Notes under the pieces: generated by a model
The model's input: only the letters and a program-made list of their open reading frames with translations
What the model was told of the DNA's origin: nothing
The model's database searches: none
Assembly (NCBI RefSeq): GCF_000442515.1
Contig: NZ_AQPH01000007.1
Coordinates: 1 to 64,000 of the forward strand
Direction of reading: 5' to 3'
Length of the DNA: 64,000 nt
DNA from: Magnetospirillum fulvum MGU-K5
GTDB taxonomy: Bacteria > Pseudomonadota > Alphaproteobacteria > Rhodospirillales > Magnetospirillaceae
Program-made: the position numbers and the translations under genes
Part shown: one piece after another, positions 52,974 through 61,308 of the stretch
How positions within the stretch are numbered: position 1 is the stretch's first letter
Layout of the letters: every line of letters begins with the position of its first letter

Positions 52974-53212
52974 ACCAGGATGTCGAGATAGGTGCCGCGC
53001 ACGGCGTTGCTGTCGAGACTTTCGACCGGGGTGTCAGGCGACAACATCCGCCGCCCACGCGGACCATTGGGCGTTGCACCGCCCGGATTGTTGCCCAGCG
53101 ACGTAGTATATGTCTGATCGGACGACCGAGGACGGCGGGACACGACCTCCCGCACCCCGGCGATCGAACCGCCCAGGCCGGAAAAAATGTCGCTCGGAGT
53201 TTTATCGACCAT
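52970..53212 (-). CDS. Small hypothetical protein coupled to pepP
   Basis: About 80 residues, polar and Gly/Pro/Ser/Arg-rich (IFSGLGGSIAGVREVVSRR, GPRGRRMLSPDTPVESLDS), with no signal or membrane helix and probably disordered. The C-terminus is more hydrophobic (RGTYLDILV). Its stop overlaps the pepP GTG start by four bases, an arrangement that usually marks a real translated gene. ATG 53212 is preferred over GTG 53215. I do not recognise a family with confidence. Confidence 0.6.
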   Translation of the reverse strand: MVDKTPSDIFSGLGGSIAGVREVVSRRPRSSDQTYTTSLGNNPGGATPNGPRGRRMLSPDTPVESLDSNAVRGTYLDILV

Positions 53213-53252
53213 CACCGCCCAAGTCTGAAAGAGGCTTGACGCTCAAGGCTAA

Positions 53253-53293
53253 CACAGTTCCTCGGCCGGACAAAGCCGACGTGAGGAACTGTG
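53253..53293. repeat. Perfect 11-bp inverted repeat upstream of the small gene
   Basis: CACAGTTCCTC (53253-53263) and GAGGAACTGTG (53283-53293) are perfect inverted copies around 19 bases, with GGC/GCC pairing inside. It lies between cytochrome b561 and the small gene-pepP pair. No T-run follows, so it may be an operator, an RNA structure or a repeat rather than a terminator. Confidence 0.6.
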
Positions 53294-53307
53294 ATGACGG
53301 CCTGGGC

Positions 53308-53850
53308 TCAATCGCGGCTGGGCAACATCCGCCGCAGCGTGGCGTCTTTCAGCACGACATGATGGCGCAACGCCGCGCCGATATGGGCCAGCAGCACCAG
53401 CGCCAGCACCCAGCCGAGCGATTGGTGGCTGAATTCGAACAATTCATGCAGGGCCGGGTCTTTCGCGACCAGGATCGGCACCTCGAAGCCGAGCGCGGTC
53501 ACCGAATATCCGGCGCTTTGCGACAGCAAGATCCCGACCAGCGGCAGCGCCAGCATCAAGGCATACAAAGCGGCATGGACCAGCGACGAAACCAGCCGTT
53601 CGAAGGCCGGGGTGCCGGGCAGCGACCGGGGCGGACGATGGGTGAAGCGCCAGGCGAGACGGGCCAGCACCAGCACCAGAATCACCACACCCATGACCTT
53701 GTGCAGCCCGATCAGTTCGCTCCGCTGCGGTCCGTCAAGCATCGCGGCAATGACGTGACCGGCGCCCCACAGGGCCAGAATGACCAGGGCCATCCCCCAA
53801 TGAAACGCCATCGTGACCGTATCGAAGCGGTCGACCGATTGTCTGGACAT
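53308..53850 (-). CDS. Cytochrome b561
   Basis: A 180-residue four-helix membrane cytochrome. The N-terminus (RFDTVTMAFHWGMALVILALW) carries the first haem His. The second helix region has LIGLHKVMGVVILVLVLARL, and the last helices have ELFEFSHQSLGWVLALVLLAHIG followed by RHHVVLKD. Such proteins oxidise ubiquinol and may pass electrons to oxygen or periplasmic acceptors. ATG 53850 follows AAGGA. It is divergent from the SPOR lipoprotein gene, with 171 bases between. Confidence 0.92.
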   Translation of the reverse strand: MSRQSVDRFDTVTMAFHWGMALVILALWGAGHVIAAMLDGPQRSELIGLHKVMGVVILVLVLARLAWRFTHRPPRSLPGTPAFERLVSSLVHAALYALMLALPLVGILLSQSAGYSVTALGFEVPILVAKDPALHELFEFSHQSLGWVLALVLLAHIGAALRHHVVLKDATLRRMLPSRD

Positions 53851-54021
53851 TATCCTTAACTCTCCGGTAACACCAAAATCCATCGCGCACGTTATCAGCC
53901 GCCCCGGCCGCGAGCAATCGCCGGGCGGCATCAAGATCGCCCAACCGGCGGTTCGCGTTGACTTTGCCGTCCCAATGCCTAACCTCGTGGCGCGATGCGG
54001 GCAACCAGGGAGGACGAGACG

Positions 54022-55002
54022 ATGCGATGCGTTCAGCCCTGCGGGTTTGTCCTGGCGGTTGCGCTGCTGTCCTTGACCGCCTGCGCCGATTCCTTCCGCA
54101 ATCAACCTCCCCCGCCCGGATCGTGGCCGCCGCCGCCCGCCGCGGCCGCCGCCAAGCCGCTCCCACCGGCCGCCCCGTCCTTCACCCTCGACATTCCCGA
54201 AGGAATCGCGGGCGATCACGAGGCCGAACGGTTCCAGGCCCTGCGCGGGCTGGTCGATGCCGGGATCGTCGCTCCCGCCGAAGCCGAGCCGCGCCGCGCC
54301 GCCAATCTTGGCGCGCTGCTGCCGTTCGACCAGCCGCCGCCCGCCGCCGGTCTCGACCAAAGCCTACCGCTTTCCGACATCGGAAACCGGCTGGCCCAGA
54401 TCAGCGGATCGGCCGACGCCGCCGTTGAACGCGACCTGCTGCTGGACCGTCTGCTGCCGCAAGCGCCGCTGCTGCGTGCCGCCCCCGCCCGTCGCGATGC
54501 CGAGGGTGCGCGGCTGGGCCGGGCCAGAATCGAGACCCTGGCCTCGGCCGGGCTGGTCAGCCCCGACGAAAAAGATCGTGAAATCAAGGCGATCGACCAG
54601 CTCGACCAGACCCTGGCGATGGCGCCGCCCCCCGCGCCGCCCCCGCCGCCGGTCAAAAAGAAGAAAGCGACCCGGCATAAGCCATCGGTCATCGAGACCG
54701 GCCAGAAGGTAGGGGACATTCCCGGTGGCGCCATTCCCGCTAGCGGCAAAGGGCCGGTCGGAGTACACCTTTTGTCGATGGCGTCGCCCTCCACCACCGA
54801 TAAAGCGGTGGAAGCGATGAAAAAAGAGAATCCGGAACTGGCGTCCCTGTCCTTCAAGGCGGTGAAGACCGTGATTCCCGATCTCGGAACCACATACCGG
54901 CTGTTGGCCGGGCCGCTTGCGCCCGCCGAGGCCGAAACTTTATGCCGCACCCTCAGGACCAGGGGACAGTCCTGTGTGGTCAGCGGATTCGAGGATCGTT
55001 AA
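54022..55002 (+). CDS. SPOR-domain lipoprotein
   Basis: A 326-residue lipoprotein. The signal peptide ends in a lipobox (LLSLTAC, Cys acylated), and two proline/alanine-rich linkers frame a helical middle region. The C-terminal 75 residues (GVHLLSMASPSTTDKAVEAM to GQSCVVSGF) resemble a SPOR domain, which binds denuded peptidoglycan at the division site. The following residue is not Asp, so outer-membrane sorting is possible only by the general rule. ATG 54022 follows GGAGG. The match to SPOR is by pattern, and the middle part is unknown. Confidence 0.75.
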   Translation: MRCVQPCGFVLAVALLSLTACADSFRNQPPPPGSWPPPPAAAAAKPLPPAAPSFTLDIPEGIAGDHEAERFQALRGLVDAGIVAPAEAEPRRAANLGALLPFDQPPPAAGLDQSLPLSDIGNRLAQISGSADAAVERDLLLDRLLPQAPLLRAAPARRDAEGARLGRARIETLASAGLVSPDEKDREIKAIDQLDQTLAMAPPPAPPPPPVKKKKATRHKPSVIETGQKVGDIPGGAIPASGKGPVGVHLLSMASPSTTDKAVEAMKKENPELASLSFKAVKTVIPDLGTTYRLLAGPLAPAEAETLCRTLRTRGQSCVVSGFEDR

Positions 55003-55046
55003 TGCGCTGTTCCCGGCAGGGGCCGGGAATATCAGGGAGAGGAACC

Positions 55047-55562
55047 ATGACGGACTACAAGGCTCAGGTGCGTGAAGAATACGATGCGGTCAATGGCACC
55101 ATCGACCGGCTCTATGCCGACGTCTTTCATATCAAAACCGCCGATGGTCGCTCGGTCAGCTTTCACGCCAGCAAGAATATCGACCGGCTGCGCCTGGGTC
55201 AGTCGGTCTGTGTGATCTCGCACAAGGGCTCGGACAACGCCGCTCTGGTGCTGAACCGAAACACCCGCAAGACCCTGCGGATCGAGTGCGCGGTCGCCGG
55301 AACCGCGATGTCGAAATACGTCGCCGGTCTGATCCTCTATGCGCTGGGCGCGGTGGTGTTCTTCTCCGGGCTGCTCGAGCCGACCCTGGCGACCAAGCTG
55401 GGCCTGGGCTTGTTCGCGATCGGTCTGGGCGTGATCGTGTTCACCCCGATCCGCGACGACAACGCCTATGCCGACGCCTTCAACGCCTTCGTCGACGAGC
55501 AGTGGAAAGCCAGCCCCACCACCGTGGGAACCGGCTTCACCTCCGGCTCGGCCTACCGCTAA
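55047..55562 (+). CDS. Small membrane protein of unknown function
   Basis: A 171-residue protein. The N-terminal 85 residues are a soluble beta-rich segment (DRLYADVFHIKTADGRSVSF, RLGQSVCVISHKGSDNAALV). Then come two membrane helices (about 97-118 and 122-138) with a short loop, and a polar C-terminus. A strong GGGAGAGG precedes ATG 55047. It is 44 bases after the SPOR lipoprotein gene and probably on the same transcript. No family recognised. Confidence 0.7.
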   Translation: MTDYKAQVREEYDAVNGTIDRLYADVFHIKTADGRSVSFHASKNIDRLRLGQSVCVISHKGSDNAALVLNRNTRKTLRIECAVAGTAMSKYVAGLILYALGAVVFFSGLLEPTLATKLGLGLFAIGLGVIVFTPIRDDNAYADAFNAFVDEQWKASPTTVGTGFTSGSAYR

Positions 55563-55577
55563 GAGGCTCCCTCATCC

Positions 55578-55641
55578 CACCCCTCTCCCTTCACCGGGAG
55601 AGGGAGGACTGAGCACAAACCCTCTCCCCCGGGAGAGGGGG
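55578..55641. repeat. Pair of CCCTCTCCC/GGGAGAGGG palindromes
   Basis: Two related dyads, CCTCTCCC-N-GGGAGAGG near 55580-55603 and CCTCTCCCCCGGGAGAGG near 55622-55640, lie between convergent genes. A similar palindrome occurs at 61894-61916. They look like members of one intergenic repeat family and may end transcription from both sides. Confidence 0.55.
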
Positions 55642-55653
55642 GCCGCCCACGCC

Positions 55654-57612
55654 TCACGGCGCGGTGTTGGCCCAGGCGCGGAGCATTTCCGCGACACTCC
55701 AGGCCTGAGCGGTACAGCCGCGCGGCCGATGCGGCGCATCGCCGTCGAACACTTCGGCGATAGTGCCGACACAAAAATCATCCAGATGACCAGCCAGACC
55801 GGACAGCATCCGCCGTGCTCCGGCGCGGTCGCCGGGATGGACCTTCAGCCAGGCATCGACGAACGGCCCGATCAGCCACGCCCACACCGTGCCGCGATGA
55901 TAGGCGTAGTCGCGGGAGTGAAGGTCGCCCGCATAAGACGGGCGATAATCCGGCGCGGCGGGATCGAGCGAACGCAGCCCGAACGGGGTCAGCAGACGGC
56001 GTTCGACCACGTCGAGCACTGCGGCCCAATGCACGGGCTCCAGCACCGGATGCGGCAAGGACAGCGCCAGTATCTGGTTGCAGCGGCAGGCCGGATCGTC
56101 GCCCGCCTCGCCATCGATCAGATCGAACAGAAAGCCGGTGTGGGGATTCCAGAAACGGCGGTTGAAGGACTCGCGCAGCCGCGCCGCCTCGGCTTGCGCC
56201 TGGGCGGCTCCGTCCCCGTCACCGACCGTGTCAAGCCACCCCGCCATCACCGTCAGCGCGTTGTACCACAGCGCGTTGATCTCGACCGCCTTGCCCCGGC
56301 GCGGCGTCGCCGAATCCATCCAGGTCAGCATGTAGCCCTCGGCCCCCTGGCGCAGCAAGCCGTCGGCGGGATCAACGCCGATGCCGAACCGGGTTCCGGC
56401 CCGGTGCGCCGCGACAATCCGGCGCAACACCGGCAGGATCAGGACCAGGGTCTCGGTGTCTCCGGTTGCGACCAGATAGCGGTCGAGGGCATGGAAGAAC
56501 CACAAACTGGCGTCGGCGGCGTGATAGACCCCCTCGGTACCGCCATCGGGAATGTTGTTGGGGATCAGTCCATCGCGCTCGTAGGCGGCAAAGGTACGCA
56601 GGATGCGGCGGGCTTCGTCGGGGCGGCCGGTGACCAGGGTCAGCCCTTCCAGCGCGATCATCGTGTCGCGGCCCCAATCGTTGAACCAGGGATACCCGGC
56701 GATGACGCTGCGGACCTCGTCGCCCTGAGCCAGCGAGCGGGCGGCAAGGTCAAAGCGGCCGCGCGGCTCGAACAGAAACGCATCGGCGGCCACCACCAAT
56801 TGCCGCCCGACCGGATCGCGAACGGCGGGATCGGCATGAGCAATCAGCCGGTCGCGCCGCCCCGTCTCGGCCGCCCATGCCGCGTCGGCACTCTGGGCCA
56901 GCGCCGCCCCCCACGGTTCGGCCGAGGCGATCATATCCACCCCGTCCGCCCCCAGCCGCAGCGCAAACCGCCCCGGGCTCCAGACCGGCCCGTGCGCGGT
57001 GTAATCGCGCTCGGCCTCGATCGGATAGAACGCGGTTTCGGTCCGCTCGTCGCCCAGGATCAGCGATTGCGCCGCCGCCCGCACCGCCAGACGCAGCGGG
57101 GGAAACGTCCCTTGCGTCACCTCGATCCGGCCGCCCTGATGCCAGGACAGCACCGGCGGGTACAAGGGCTGGTCGGCGGGACCGTCATTGCCGCGAAAAT
57201 GCATCCAGGGCCGGATATCGAGGCCAACCTCCGACCCGCCCGCAAGCAGGCGATAAGACAGCAGCGTCGTGTTCTGCCGCCACGGCATCACCACCCGGCG
57301 TTCCAGTTCGAGTCCATCGCGGGCGAAGCGCCAGACCGGCAACCCCCGCTCCAGCCGCACCTCGACCAGGGCATCAAACAGGGCGAAGGGCGGCGTTCCA
57401 TTGGCGGGGATCACGGTCTCCTCGACCCGATCGAGCAGAATCGTTCGCCCCGAGACCGGCAACGCCGCGACCAGAAGCCCGTCGTGACGGCGGGCGGCGC
57501 TGCCGTCGAGCCGCCCCGAGGCATATCCGGCCAACCCGTTGGCAATCATCCATTCGCGATCGCCCACGCCGTCGGGGGCAGAGACGGGTAGGCAGAGATC
57601 AAGACTCTCCAT
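55654..57612 (-). CDS. Amylo-alpha-1,6-glucosidase / glycogen debranching enzyme
   Basis: A 652-residue enzyme that removes alpha-1,6 branches from glycogen. The N-terminal beta domain (about 1-270) has EWMIANGLAGYASGRLDG and RHDGLLVAAL. The C-terminal GH15-like (alpha/alpha)6 barrel has the catalytic acid region WFNDWGRDTMIALEGL, NIPDGGTEGVYHAADASLWF, the second acidic region GKAVEINALWYNAL, and YHRGTVWAWLIGPF. The organism should therefore store glycogen, but no other glg gene is in view. ATG 57612 follows GAGG; an upstream in-frame start would add 25 atypical residues. Confidence 0.92.
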   Translation of the reverse strand: MESLDLCLPVSAPDGVGDREWMIANGLAGYASGRLDGSAARRHDGLLVAALPVSGRTILLDRVEETVIPANGTPPFALFDALVEVRLERGLPVWRFARDGLELERRVVMPWRQNTTLLSYRLLAGGSEVGLDIRPWMHFRGNDGPADQPLYPPVLSWHQGGRIEVTQGTFPPLRLAVRAAAQSLILGDERTETAFYPIEAERDYTAHGPVWSPGRFALRLGADGVDMIASAEPWGAALAQSADAAWAAETGRRDRLIAHADPAVRDPVGRQLVVAADAFLFEPRGRFDLAARSLAQGDEVRSVIAGYPWFNDWGRDTMIALEGLTLVTGRPDEARRILRTFAAYERDGLIPNNIPDGGTEGVYHAADASLWFFHALDRYLVATGDTETLVLILPVLRRIVAAHRAGTRFGIGVDPADGLLRQGAEGYMLTWMDSATPRRGKAVEINALWYNALTVMAGWLDTVGDGDGAAQAQAEAARLRESFNRRFWNPHTGFLFDLIDGEAGDDPACRCNQILALSLPHPVLEPVHWAAVLDVVERRLLTPFGLRSLDPAAPDYRPSYAGDLHSRDYAYHRGTVWAWLIGPFVDAWLKVHPGDRAGARRMLSGLAGHLDDFCVGTIAEVFDGDAPHRPRGCTAQAWSVAEMLRAWANTAP

Positions 57613-57728
57613 CGGGGGCCTCCATTCCTGATGCCTCTGCCAGCCTGACTCCGTCGCCGCGTCCTGTCCAGGAAAGGACGGTGACATCTATGCCTTCGGT
57701 ACAAGATCACCATCCCTATAGCGAGTCG

Positions 57729-57754
57729 TCATAGCGCAACTGAAATTGCTATGA
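57729..57754 (+). promoter_or_regulatory. Inverted repeat over the response-regulator promoter
   Basis: TCATAGC and GCTATGA form a perfect 7-bp inverted repeat with 12 bases between. The right arm overlaps a -10-like TATGAT (57750-57755). This is a plausible operator 47 bases upstream of the response-regulator gene, possibly for autoregulation. Confidence 0.45.
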
Positions 57755-57800
57755 TGTGACGAAATATGACTATCCCTGGGACTACGGGAAGCGAGAATTT

Positions 57801-58532
57801 ATGGCCCGTATCGCGATCGTTGAAGACGAGTCCCATCTTCTTGGTGATCTGGTCGAGTACCTCTCCGGCTGTGGACATGAGGTTGAAGGCTGTGCCGACG
57901 GCGTGGCACTCGACGCCGCCCTGACGCGCGGTCCGATCGACATTCTTATTCTCGACATCAACCTGCCGGGTGAAGGCGGCTTTTCAATCGCCGGACGGTT
58001 GCGGGCAAAGTCCGATATCGGCATCATCATGCTGACCGCCCGTGGGCTGAACGTCGATCGGGTGGTTGGGCTGGAGATCGGGGCCGACGTCTATCTGGTC
58101 AAGCCGGTTGAACTGCGCGAGTTGGAGGCCCAGGTTCGTAGCCTTGCCCGCCGACTCAAGCTGACCCCGCAGCCCGGCCCGGCCCAATCCCCCGCCGAGA
58201 CCACCCCGCCCGCCCCCTCCACGTCGGCGGCCGACTGGGCCTTCGACCAATTGTCCTGGACCCTGATCTCGCCCGAGGGACGGACGGTGAAGCTGACCGG
58301 CAACGAGCGGGTGTTCATCGCCCTGCTGGTGTCGCGGCCCGGCGAGCCGGTCTCGCGCGATGAGATTTTCCGGGCCTTGGGCAAACGCGGCTGGGACCCC
58401 GCCGACCGCTCGGTTGATTCGATGGTCCGCCGCCTGCGCGCCAAGGGAGCCGAGGCGGTGGGCCAGCCGTTGCCGATCGAATCCGTCCACGGCATCGGCT
58501 ATGCCTTTGCCGCCGCCGTCGGACCCGCCTGA
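57801..58532 (+). CDS. OmpR/PhoB-family response regulator
   Basis: A 243-residue regulator. The receiver domain (1-120) has all key residues: the acidic pair in VEDESHLL, the phospho-acceptor Asp in ILILDINLPGEGG, the Thr in MLTARG and the Lys in YLVKPVEL. A Pro/Ala linker leads to the winged-helix DNA-binding domain (LTGNERVFIALLVSRPGEPV, ADRSVDSMVRRLRAK, VHGIGYAFA). It is followed after 5 bases by a soluble kinase gene, so the two are a pair. ATG 57801 is preferred to a GTG at 57756. Confidence 0.93.
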   Translation: MARIAIVEDESHLLGDLVEYLSGCGHEVEGCADGVALDAALTRGPIDILILDINLPGEGGFSIAGRLRAKSDIGIIMLTARGLNVDRVVGLEIGADVYLVKPVELRELEAQVRSLARRLKLTPQPGPAQSPAETTPPAPSTSAADWAFDQLSWTLISPEGRTVKLTGNERVFIALLVSRPGEPVSRDEIFRALGKRGWDPADRSVDSMVRRLRAKGAEAVGQPLPIESVHGIGYAFAAAVGPA

Positions 58533-58537
58533 CCGCG

Positions 58538-59857
58538 ATGGAGGACCGCCCCCGCCGTCTGCGCCTGAAATCACGCGCCCCTGCCGCCGCCGAAGCCGAG
58601 CCCTGGACGGTTCTGGTCGTCGATGACGATACCCAGGTCCATGAAATGACCCGGATCATCCTGCGCGACATGGAATTCGAGGGACGGGGCTTTCGCTGTA
58701 TCGCCGCCGCCTCGGCGGCCGAAGCGGCGGCGCATCTCGACCGTTCGCCCGATATTCCGGTGGTGCTGCTGGACGTGGTGATGGAGACGCCCGACGCCGG
58801 TCTGCGTCTGGTCCGCCGCATCCGCGAAGAGATGAAGAACGGCCAGATCCGCATCATCTTGCGCACCGGCCAGCCCGGCGACGCCCCCGAGCGTGACGTG
58901 GTGGTCGGCTATGACATCAACGATTACAAAAGCAAAACCGAGCTGACCGCGCAGAAGCTGTATACCGCGCTGGTCGGTGCCTTGCGGGCGTGGCGCGACA
59001 TCGCCACCATCGCCCGGCTCAACACCGAGCTCTCCTCGCTGAATGCCAGCCTGGAACAGCGGGTGACCGAGCGCACCCGCCAGTTAGAGGATATGGTCGA
59101 AGCGCTGGGCCGCTCGAAGCAGCGGGCCGAAACCGCCCTGGCCCGCGAAAGCGAAGCCAAGCGGCAATTGCGCCAGTTCCTGTCGATGGTTTCGCACGAA
59201 TTCCGCACTCCGCTGGCGATCATCGATTCCGCCGCCCAGATGCTGGAAATGCGGGCGGCCAAGGCCGATCCCGGCAGCCTGTCGCGGCTGGCGACGATCC
59301 GGGGCGGGGTCCAGCGCCTGCTTGGCCTGATCGATACCTGTCTGGCCGACGAACAGCTCGACAGCGGTATGATGGTGATCCACGAACAATCGTTCGACCC
59401 GATGACGATGATCGAGGTCACCCTGGCCCAGCACCGCATCGCCGCCCCCGGCCATCGCTTCCAGATGGAGGGAGAATCGAATCTGGCGGTGTGGGGCGAC
59501 CCCGGCCTGATCGCGCTGGCGCTCAACAATCTGATCGGCAATGCGGTCAAATACTCGCCCGAGGGATCGGAAGTCACCGTCTCGACCCGCCGCGGCGGTC
59601 CCGACAACAGCGTGATCCTGACCATCACCGATCAGGGCATCGGCATCCCCGAAGACGATTTGTCCGGCATCTTCGAACGCTTTCACCGCGCCGCGAACGC
59701 CCGCGGCGTGTCCGGCTCGGGGATCGGGCTGCACATGGTCCGCCAGATCGTCGAGATGCATGGCGGCAGTGTCAGCGTCGACAGCAATCAGGGCCACGGC
59801 TCGCGCTTTACCGTGCGGCTGCCCCCGCCGCCTGACGATCACCAGATTATTTTCTGA
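58538..59857 (+). CDS. Soluble sensor histidine kinase with N-terminal receiver domain
   Basis: A 439-residue kinase with no membrane helix. The receiver (about 23-150) keeps the phospho-acceptor Asp (VVLLDVVME) and the Lys (DYKSKTEL). A coiled coil (about 160-205) leads to HisKA (FLSMVSHEFRTPLAIIDSAA) and HATPase (ALNNLIGNAVKYSPEG, DQGIGIPEDDL, GSGIGLHMVRQI). Its input would be phosphorylation of its own receiver by another kinase, and its output is probably the OmpR-type regulator just upstream. It converges with the DUF1192 gene, and the ends overlap by 11 bases. Confidence 0.92.
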   Translation: MEDRPRRLRLKSRAPAAAEAEPWTVLVVDDDTQVHEMTRIILRDMEFEGRGFRCIAAASAAEAAAHLDRSPDIPVVLLDVVMETPDAGLRLVRRIREEMKNGQIRIILRTGQPGDAPERDVVVGYDINDYKSKTELTAQKLYTALVGALRAWRDIATIARLNTELSSLNASLEQRVTERTRQLEDMVEALGRSKQRAETALARESEAKRQLRQFLSMVSHEFRTPLAIIDSAAQMLEMRAAKADPGSLSRLATIRGGVQRLLGLIDTCLADEQLDSGMMVIHEQSFDPMTMIEVTLAQHRIAAPGHRFQMEGESNLAVWGDPGLIALALNNLIGNAVKYSPEGSEVTVSTRRGGPDNSVILTITDQGIGIPEDDLSGIFERFHRAANARGVSGSGIGLHMVRQIVEMHGGSVSVDSNQGHGSRFTVRLPPPPDDHQIIF

Positions 59858-60056
59858 ACAGCGCCTCGGCCCCGGCGCGGACCTTTTCCTTGGCGGCGAT
59901 CGCCTGCCGGGCGCGCAGGATTTCCGCCTCCAGCCGGGCGATATAGGCGGTCAGTTCCTCGACCGACAGCGGGTCAAGCGGCCTTGGCGCGGTCGGGGTG
60001 GGGGCACGGGGGTCAAGCTCGTCCAGGTCCATCCGACGCTCATCCTCTCTTGCCAT
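59847..60056 (-). CDS. DUF1192-family small protein
   Basis: About 69 residues. Pro-rich start (PRAPTPTAPRPLDPLSVEEL) followed by one long helix (TAYIARLEAEILRARQAIA), ending in AGAEALFRK. This matches DUF1192, a short alphaproteobacterial family usually found beside this quinone oxidoreductase and trcR, as here. Function unknown; the helix suggests a coiled-coil partner. ATG 60056 was chosen; the next in-frame ATG (60032) is possible. Confidence 0.82.
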   Translation of the reverse strand: MAREDERRMDLDELDPRAPTPTAPRPLDPLSVEELTAYIARLEAEILRARQAIAAKEKVRAGAEALFRK

Positions 60057-60109
60057 GCTGGCCGGACCATACCAGATTGGTCGCCGCCACAATAGCAAAG
60101 GGACCGACG

Positions 60110-61102
60110 ATGACCCCCGACACCATGGCCTGTATCGAGATCGCCCGCCCCGGAGCGCCCGAGGTGTTGACGCTGGCCACCCGGCCGACGCCGATCCCCG
60201 GACCGGGCGAAGTGGTGATCCGGGTCGCCGCCGCCGGGATCAACCGCCCCGACGTGCTCCAGCGCCAGGGAGTCTATCCGCCCCCGCCCGGCGCGTCGGA
60301 CCTGCCCGGTCTTGAGGTCGCGGGCACCATCGCCGCGTTGGGCGAAGGCGTCACCGAGCCTGCGATCGGCAGCGCGGTCTGCGCCCTGGTCCCCGGTGGC
60401 GGCTATGCCGAATATTGCGCCGTCGATGCCCGGCTGTGCCTGCCGCTGCCCCAGGGCTTTGACTTCATCCGCGCGAGCGCCCTGCCCGAAACGCTGTTCA
60501 CCGTCTGGCACAATGTGTTCGAGCGCGGCCGCCTCGCCCCCGGCGAAAGCCTGCTGGTTCATGGCGGCGCTGGTGGAATCGGCACCACCGCGATTCAGTT
60601 GGCCAAGGCGCTGGGCGCCACCGTGTTCGCCACCGCGGGCGGGCCGGACAAGGCCCGGGCCTGTGCCGACCTGGGAGCGGACCGCGCCATCGACTACCAA
60701 TCCGAGGATTTCGTCGAGGTGATCAAGACCACGACCGGCGGACGCGGCGTCGATGTGATTCTCGACATGGTCGGCGGCAGCTATGTCGTCCGCAACATCA
60801 AGGCGCTGGCCCCGGACGGGCGGCTGGTGTCGATTGCCTTCCTGCAAGGCTCGACCGTCGAGGTCAATCTGATGCCGGTGATGCTGAAGCGGCTGACCCT
60901 GACCGGATCGACGCTCAGGCCGCAATCGAACGACCGCAAGGCGGCGATGGCCGAGGCATTGCGCCGGACGGTATGGCCGCTGCTGGACCAGGGCCGGATC
61001 GCTCCGCCGATCCACGCGACCTTCCCGCTGGCCGACGCCGCCGGGGCGCATCGCCTGATGGAGGCCAACACACATATCGGAAAGATCGTGTTGACGGTTT
61101 GA
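60110..61102 (+). CDS. NAD(P)H:quinone oxidoreductase, zeta-crystallin type
   Basis: A 330-residue zinc-free medium-chain reductase. GINRPDVLQRQGVYPPPPGA, LPGLEVAGTIAALGEGV, the Rossmann motif VHGGAGGIGTTAIQLAKALG, DMVGGSYVVRNIKALAPDG and the C-terminal HIGKIVLTV are all typical of the PIG3/QOR group. It reduces quinones with NADPH, probably as detoxification. ATG 60110 follows AAAGG. It is divergent from DUF1192 and upstream of trcR, which has its own promoter overlapping the end of this gene. Confidence 0.93.
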   Translation: MTPDTMACIEIARPGAPEVLTLATRPTPIPGPGEVVIRVAAAGINRPDVLQRQGVYPPPPGASDLPGLEVAGTIAALGEGVTEPAIGSAVCALVPGGGYAEYCAVDARLCLPLPQGFDFIRASALPETLFTVWHNVFERGRLAPGESLLVHGGAGGIGTTAIQLAKALGATVFATAGGPDKARACADLGADRAIDYQSEDFVEVIKTTTGGRGVDVILDMVGGSYVVRNIKALAPDGRLVSIAFLQGSTVEVNLMPVMLKRLTLTGSTLRPQSNDRKAAMAEALRRTVWPLLDQGRIAPPIHATFPLADAAGAHRLMEANTHIGKIVLTV

Positions 61103-61127
61103 CCCGGGCTGAGAACACCCATATAAG
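61099..61127 (+). promoter_or_regulatory. Promoter of trcR
   Basis: TTGACC (61099-61104) and TATAAG (61122-61127) are separated by exactly 17 bases, each one mismatch from consensus. This is the best sigma-70 promoter in the window. It overlaps the stop of the oxidoreductase gene and places the transcript start near 61134. Confidence 0.8.
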
Positions 61128-61133
61128 AGGATA

Positions 61134-61308
61134 TGATTTCCACGGATCGTCGCCGGTCGGTGATGCGGGTTGTACCCGCGCGGCCGGAATTTGAACGATC
61201 CATGCGGGAACGATCCATTTTGCCCAACGGGGCGAAGGGATGCCTTCCCGCCGAAGCCGGCTTTAAAACAGCCGGTCGAACGGGACCAGTCGACATTCAG
61301 GAGGATTC
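61134..61308 (+). promoter_or_regulatory. Long structured 5' leader of trcR
   Basis: About 175 untranslated bases follow the promoter. Three hairpins can form: GCGGGT/ACCCGC (61165-61179), GAAGG/CCTTC (61234-61247) and CCGGCT/AGCCGG (61257-61275). Between them is a direct repeat, GAACGATCCAT, at 61193-61203 and 61208-61218 (15-base period). An ATG at 61133, on the predicted transcript start, opens a 63-codon frame that runs 16 bases into trcR. No known riboswitch class is recognised. Confidence 0.45.
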
